From contig JAPQWV010000420.1 in the NCBI GenBank assembly GCA_027422505.1, positions 1 through 64,000 on the forward strand: a stretch of DNA of 64,000 bases, given 5' to 3'. A model generated the notes under the pieces. The model had not been told where the DNA came from. It did no database searches and saw only the letters and a list, made by a program, of their open reading frames with translations. A program made the position numbers and the translations under genes. Below are positions 59,385 to 64,000 of this stretch, piece by piece (position 1 is the first letter of the stretch; each line of letters begins with the position of its first letter). The DNA comes from Craterostigma plantagineum (Eukaryota > Streptophyta > Magnoliopsida > Lamiales > Linderniaceae).

Positions 59385-61670
59385 ATAGTACTATTTATTA
59401 CTAAAACAAAATTAGTGGGCCACGATCTCTATAATAAAAAGAAACTGCTCGACAAATTTATTTAATGTTATTGTTGCACATGCATCGAATGTGCACCAAC
59501 TGCTAGTTTTATTAATTAATGAGAAATCTAAAAACCAAATCAATTTGGAATTGATGGTTTATATCCCACTCTCACTAATTTATATACAGGATAGATGCGA
59601 CCCGCAAGGAAGTAATAGTGGGGTGATTATGACTTATGAAATAAATACCCACTAGGTAGAGAAAATCTGTCACAGATATATCCATGAAATGACATTAGTA
59701 GGTTCTATCCTTTCATATTATGTGTCGGCCATGAACAAATACATATTACGACCATAAGTCTCGAGGAAATAATGAAATGTAAGAAATTTTTATACGAGGA
59801 ATCAGAGACCATATTCGGTGATTTCAGCGCATCGAAGCTAAATAAAAAGAGGAAACTAATATTAGGATTTGAATATCGCTTTTCTCAGTTCTCCTCGACA
59901 AGAAGAAAATTCAAACCCTATTAAAAAAAAGGTTACCAAGTAATATTATATTACGTTGAAAAGTTAATTTTGTTTTTATTCTCATGCGAGTTGGTATAAT
60001 TTTCTCCTTTGTATTTATTATATACACGCCTTTTATATTAACTAGTTCTTTTTGCACATTCTATGTGTGTTTAAAAATATAATATATTTATGTTATTTCA
60101 GTTTTGATATTTATAACATTTAATATTTAATAATGAAATATAGTTTCTAAATATATCAAGTAAAAACTAATGTTGTGGGTATAGTTACAATAATAGAAAT
60201 TTAGAAGTGAATTGATAACTTATTAAATTACAAATAGATGGACTAAATTTAAAATAAAATGGCAGACCAAATCGGCAGTTATCCACCATTACCCTTTTAT
60301 AAATAGAATAGATTATAAGTGACATCTATCATCATTTCGATCACGTGAAAAGAAAAAATAAATTCATCAATCTTCACCATCGTTTTAATTAATTAAATCT
60401 AGGACTTATTATATACCAATTTAATATGCTGGAGATCAATAGTTTTAAATAACTACGAGTACCAACAGCTAACCAGAAAACAACACGCTTTGTGGGCTTT
60501 GAAATATTGTAATAATTCTTTGCTGGCCCCAAAAGATTTCACCTGATTTTTACCAAAGATTACAAATGCACCGACTATTTTTTTTTTCTTTTGTTCTTTT
60601 AAACAGCTGTTTTTAAATTGCGTGCTAATTTGATAAAAATTTGTATTGCTGTTGTTTCTCAATTGGCAGTAATTTCTTTTCAGGCGTGCATCGAAGAGGA
60701 TTAATAATAATAGTATATGCAAGAGAGTATTTGCATACATATATGATATAACTCTTCGAATGATTAATACGAAGTCTTAATAATATTATAATATTCGACA
60801 ACTAGCTATAAGTTCCGACCAACATGCAACGCAAATAAGTTCTTCCTTAGCTAATACGACATCGTATTATTTTTTCATTGTGGTCCTTCATTTTTTGCAT
60901 GTCAACGTCTTTTTGCAATAAAAAGTCTAACAGACACAATATTTTCTGCCATTGGATAGAGTTGAGATTATCGAACCCAACCCATCAATTATTTCAATTG
61001 AGAAAGGAACACTCTCCTACTCAATTTTATTGCATCGAACAAAAATATAGACGTTATAGCTTCTAAATTTATATGCTCACTGTTGATTGTAAATTATTAT
61101 AGTTATAATTCATCGGATCGATATGAAGTCTATGTAATATAACCGAAAAGCGTAAACTACACAGATTAGAAGTATAAATTCGACTGCACTATAAATATCA
61201 ATTATGGAATATCGAAAGCATGAAAGCTTTAGATCTACGTTTGATAATTAAGTGCGACCAACTATCTATACAGTGCAATAAATGACAATATGGGTGATGA
61301 TCGTAGGACCTTTTATCATAGGTCTATTTCATGGGTAGTTAAGGACATATATTTAAGTTGATTATTATTATTATTATTATTATAATTATTATTATTATGA
61401 ATTATTGGATATGGACCAAAGCATGATATCATACGGAGCTAATCATATGAATTGGGTTTTTTCGACCAAACAGATATATCTCTTACACCATTGCTCAAAT
61501 TTTTTATTTTTTTATCAACATTTCAAGCTTTAGAAATATGAAACTATTAAGAAACATGCCTAATCATTTCTAGATTGGGTTTGAATGATGAAACTGCACT
61601 TTCTTGAAAGGGGTATATTTTTATATTTAATGACGATTATTGCAATAATAGTCTACAATTGTAATCTTTA

Positions 61671-61720
<50 letters not shown>

Positions 61721-62463
61721 TAGAGTATGGTCTAGGGCTACACGAATACCCTTAATGCGAGCATCATTTTAGTTCCATTAAAAGATTAGAGAGAATAGAG
61801 GTCGTCTCTAGATTTTACCTTAATCAACATGATAATAACCTTTAATAATATATGTGTGTAATTTGAATACCGTGTGTCATACACACACTCACACACATAC
61901 ATAAAGAGAGATATAGATATGGTGAGGAATTTATAATGATGAAGGTGGTAAGAAAGGGACCCCAAGTGAGTAAGCGACTAAGGAAACACAATTCCGAATA
62001 TTGATCTCTTCGTCCTCGTAAATTCCATTTTGTTAATCATTACTTCTTCCACTAATCCCACTATTACTATTTTATTTAAAAAAACACATACAATTCCCAT
62101 TCATAATAAATATTCAGTCTTCTATGTAAGTGATGAGTATGAAAAAGAAGTCAAATATGAATGCTCTTTTGTATAATTGGCATGCAAGGTTATCTCCATT
62201 GTTGCTTTAATGATCGACAGTGGAATAATCACAATAATATACACGTTTGTTTACTTTGACGGTAGGGACTTTAACGGCGTTAATGTTATCAACAAAGTTC
62301 TTTCGGCTTAAAGACGATCCAATAACGGAATCCACTCCACGGCGCCGATGATAAAAAGTTGGAGTCCCACCAAGTTAAATTAAAAGAGCGAAAAAGAAAA
62401 GGGAAATTTTATTTTTTTCCTATAAAAAGTGAATAAGTTAGGTTTGGTAGAGATGTAGATAGA
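59385..62463. other. AT-rich intergenic region, right arm
   Basis: Mirror of 27305-30382, with a (TA)n run at 61675-61718 that differs in length from the left arm. No gene seen. Confidence 0.6.
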
Positions 62464-63942
62464 TAAAAAGAAAGGCCTGCGCTGCGTTAATTATTACAAT
62501 ACTTCACGTTTGTTCATCTCTTTAATTAATTCTATCTTACATTCGTTCTTATCCTTTTTTGAACATATATATTATTCCGTGACGTCAGCACATAGAGAAT
62601 TGCCTTTTCTCTGGAAGTTCAGAAGATTGAATCCTAAATTCGATTATTAAACTAAGTGAGCTATGCAACCACTTTGCGATTGTGATTGAGTCACATACAT
62701 TAATTGGATCTGAACATTTCAGAACTTAGTTAACTAATCTTTAATATTTTCGAATTAAATATTTATATACACTTATTACAAGAATGAGGGCAGGTCCTAT
62801 GTTTTCCTGACATTACATCTCTTAAATTGAAACCATTGCCTCCCAACAGTTACTACAGCTCGAGTAACTTGTTGATCATGCGTGGGATTCAATCATAATT
62901 GAAGGCATGAAACTCTTTTATATATTAGAGATCTTGATAGTATATATGTGATTGTGATATTCCCTATTACCTAAAAGAGAAGAAATACTTAGTCGGGAAA
63001 AAAAGGAGACAGAGACAGACTCAATCAATGGAGTGATAATCCCATCTATTTCTTTTATCTTGTTAAACCAAACGAAGACCGAAGAATCGAATATTTAGTG
63101 GAGAACAGCCAAATTTTAATTTCAATCAAGAAACTAAGAAATAATAATTACGAAAATGAAAAGCCCACAAAACACTGACACAGCAGTTGCACTTTGTTCA
63201 CTTGCTTATATATAGAGGTCTCTTTTAATATTAGCAGAAAGCCTCTCTGTTCTCTTTCACCTCTCTTTCTATTGAAAAAGAGAAGAGGATAAAAATAAAT
63301 AACTATTATTCTGTTTTTACTGTTGTTGAAAGTTTGCTCCTTTTGAGGCCTACCCAAGTAATACCTTGCCGCCTTCAGTATAAATTTGCTATGATGAAGT
63401 GCATTTAAGTTCTTGGTGGCTACAAAGATTTTAGCTGCTACATACATATAAGATACAGCTGAAAGCTGAGATGAATTTAAATTCTGGGCTGGCATTTAAT
63501 TACATGTCGTTTCTCAAGTCCATGTCTCTCTGTGCTCACTCTGCTTTTTTTCTTGTAAATGAAGAGTGATTGAATTCAACTGTCCACGCCTTTTGTTTTG
63601 GATTTTTTCTCAGTATACACAGAAAAGCTTCGATTTTTTTAGGAGGGGTCGTATCTCCATCGCCAGACTTGCTCTCTCTCACTCTCTCTCTCTCTCTCTC
63701 TCTCTCTCGAAAAGGGCTCAGTCACCAAAGGCAGAAGCAAGCAACAAGGTATCTCGGAACTTTAGATCTGTAGTTATTTAAATTTGTCGGGAAGCGTATA
63801 TAATATGTATGTGCCTGGGATCTCGGGGTATTTTTTACTTCATTTCTCCTCGATTTTCACTTTTTTTTCATGTATCTTGTCTCCCCTTCAGACGGACGCA
63901 GCTTATAGGAAAGGTAAGAAAAAGGGAACGAAAACCTACGAA
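62464..63942 (+). promoter_or_regulatory. LAX promoter and 5' UTR, third copy
   Basis: Mirror of 25817-27304. TATA candidate TTATATATAGAGG at 63206-63218. CT microsatellite at about 63672-63709. Probable 5' UTR intron from AACAAG|GTATCTCGG (63749) to CCCCTTCAG (63891). Confidence 0.5.
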
Positions 63943-64000
63943 ATGTCTGGTTAATGCAAGCCGAGGAAGCTATTGTCCCCAACATAAGCGAAAGCGAGCA
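63943..64000 (+). pseudogene. LAX1: Start of third LAX copy, cut by window end
   Basis: ATG at 63943, then SG and a stop. One T is missing from the run that reads GGTTTAATG in copy 2, so the frame breaks at codon 4. The region just before it also differs by single bases (AAGAAAAAGGG versus AAGAAAGAGGG). Only 58 bases of exon 1 are visible. Confidence 0.6.

Larger units (their letters stand above)
46916..64000 (-). repeat. Right arm of giant inverted repeat
   Basis: Reverse complement of about 25770-43250, with point differences, short indels and lack of the 485-bp insertion. Carries the ELM2-domain gene, three MITEs, the copia element and the 5' end of LAX in mirrored order. Runs off the window. 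Confidence 0.95.

Noticed and set aside
1..64000. tRNA, rRNA or snoRNA genes
   Set aside because: No cloverleaf, A/B box pair or rRNA core sequence recognised by eye on either strand; the only tRNA-related motif is the retroelement primer site.

Overview
This is plant nuclear DNA, almost certainly from a eudicot. The evidence is GT-AG introns, genes of land-plant families (AUX/LAX auxin importer, AIRP2-type RING ligase, thylakoid ADP/ATP carrier, ELM2-domain protein), a Ty1-copia element primed from initiator tRNA-Met, hAT elements and many MITEs. I cannot name the species. The order thylakoid carrier then AIRP2-like ligase on one strand, with an AUX/LAX gene next, recalls the top of Arabidopsis chromosome 5, where TAAC (At5g01500), AIRP2 (At5g01520) and LAX1 (At5g01240) lie near each other. 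That comparison is from memory.

The window is dominated by large duplications. A block holding AIRP2 (+) and LAX (-) occurs at 1-7188 and again, in the same orientation, at 20083-27304. From about 25770 the sequence also forms the left arm of a very large inverted repeat. It runs to about 43250, is followed by a 3.67-kb single-copy spacer (43251-46915), and then runs back in reverse complement from 46916 to the end of the window. The arms are nearly identical but not exact: they differ by point changes, many 1-2 nt indels and one insertion of about 485 bp (36197-36683).

Layout. 1-1314: AIRP2 copy 1, frameshifted. 3176-5708 (-): LAX copy 1, frameshifted. 7189-10670: decayed hAT transposon whose left end coincides with the end of the duplication. 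10671-11654: short tandem repeats and unassigned DNA. 11655-16381: a three-level nest of solo LTRs. 16638-19044: intact TAAC gene. 20116-21258: intact AIRP2 copy 2. 23266-25816 (-): intact LAX copy 2. 27305-30382: AT-rich intergenic DNA. 30383-35622: Ty1-copia element. 35623-40860: MITEs and the upstream region of an ELM2-domain gene (40861-42788, frameshifted here). 43251-46915: spacer with a possible CACTA remnant, three tandem foldback elements and a frame-broken membrane/coiled-coil gene. 46916-64000: mirror image, with an intact ELM2-domain gene (47378-49305, -), the same copia element (54142-59384, -) and the 5' end of a third LAX copy at the right edge.

The host genes are ordinary plant housekeeping and hormone genes and do not form a pathway with each other. 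I found no convincing new biological system. What deserves attention is the architecture (tandem duplication plus giant palindrome, real or an assembly product), the nested and duplicated transposons that let the events be ordered, and a probable GC-AG intron in the RING ligase.
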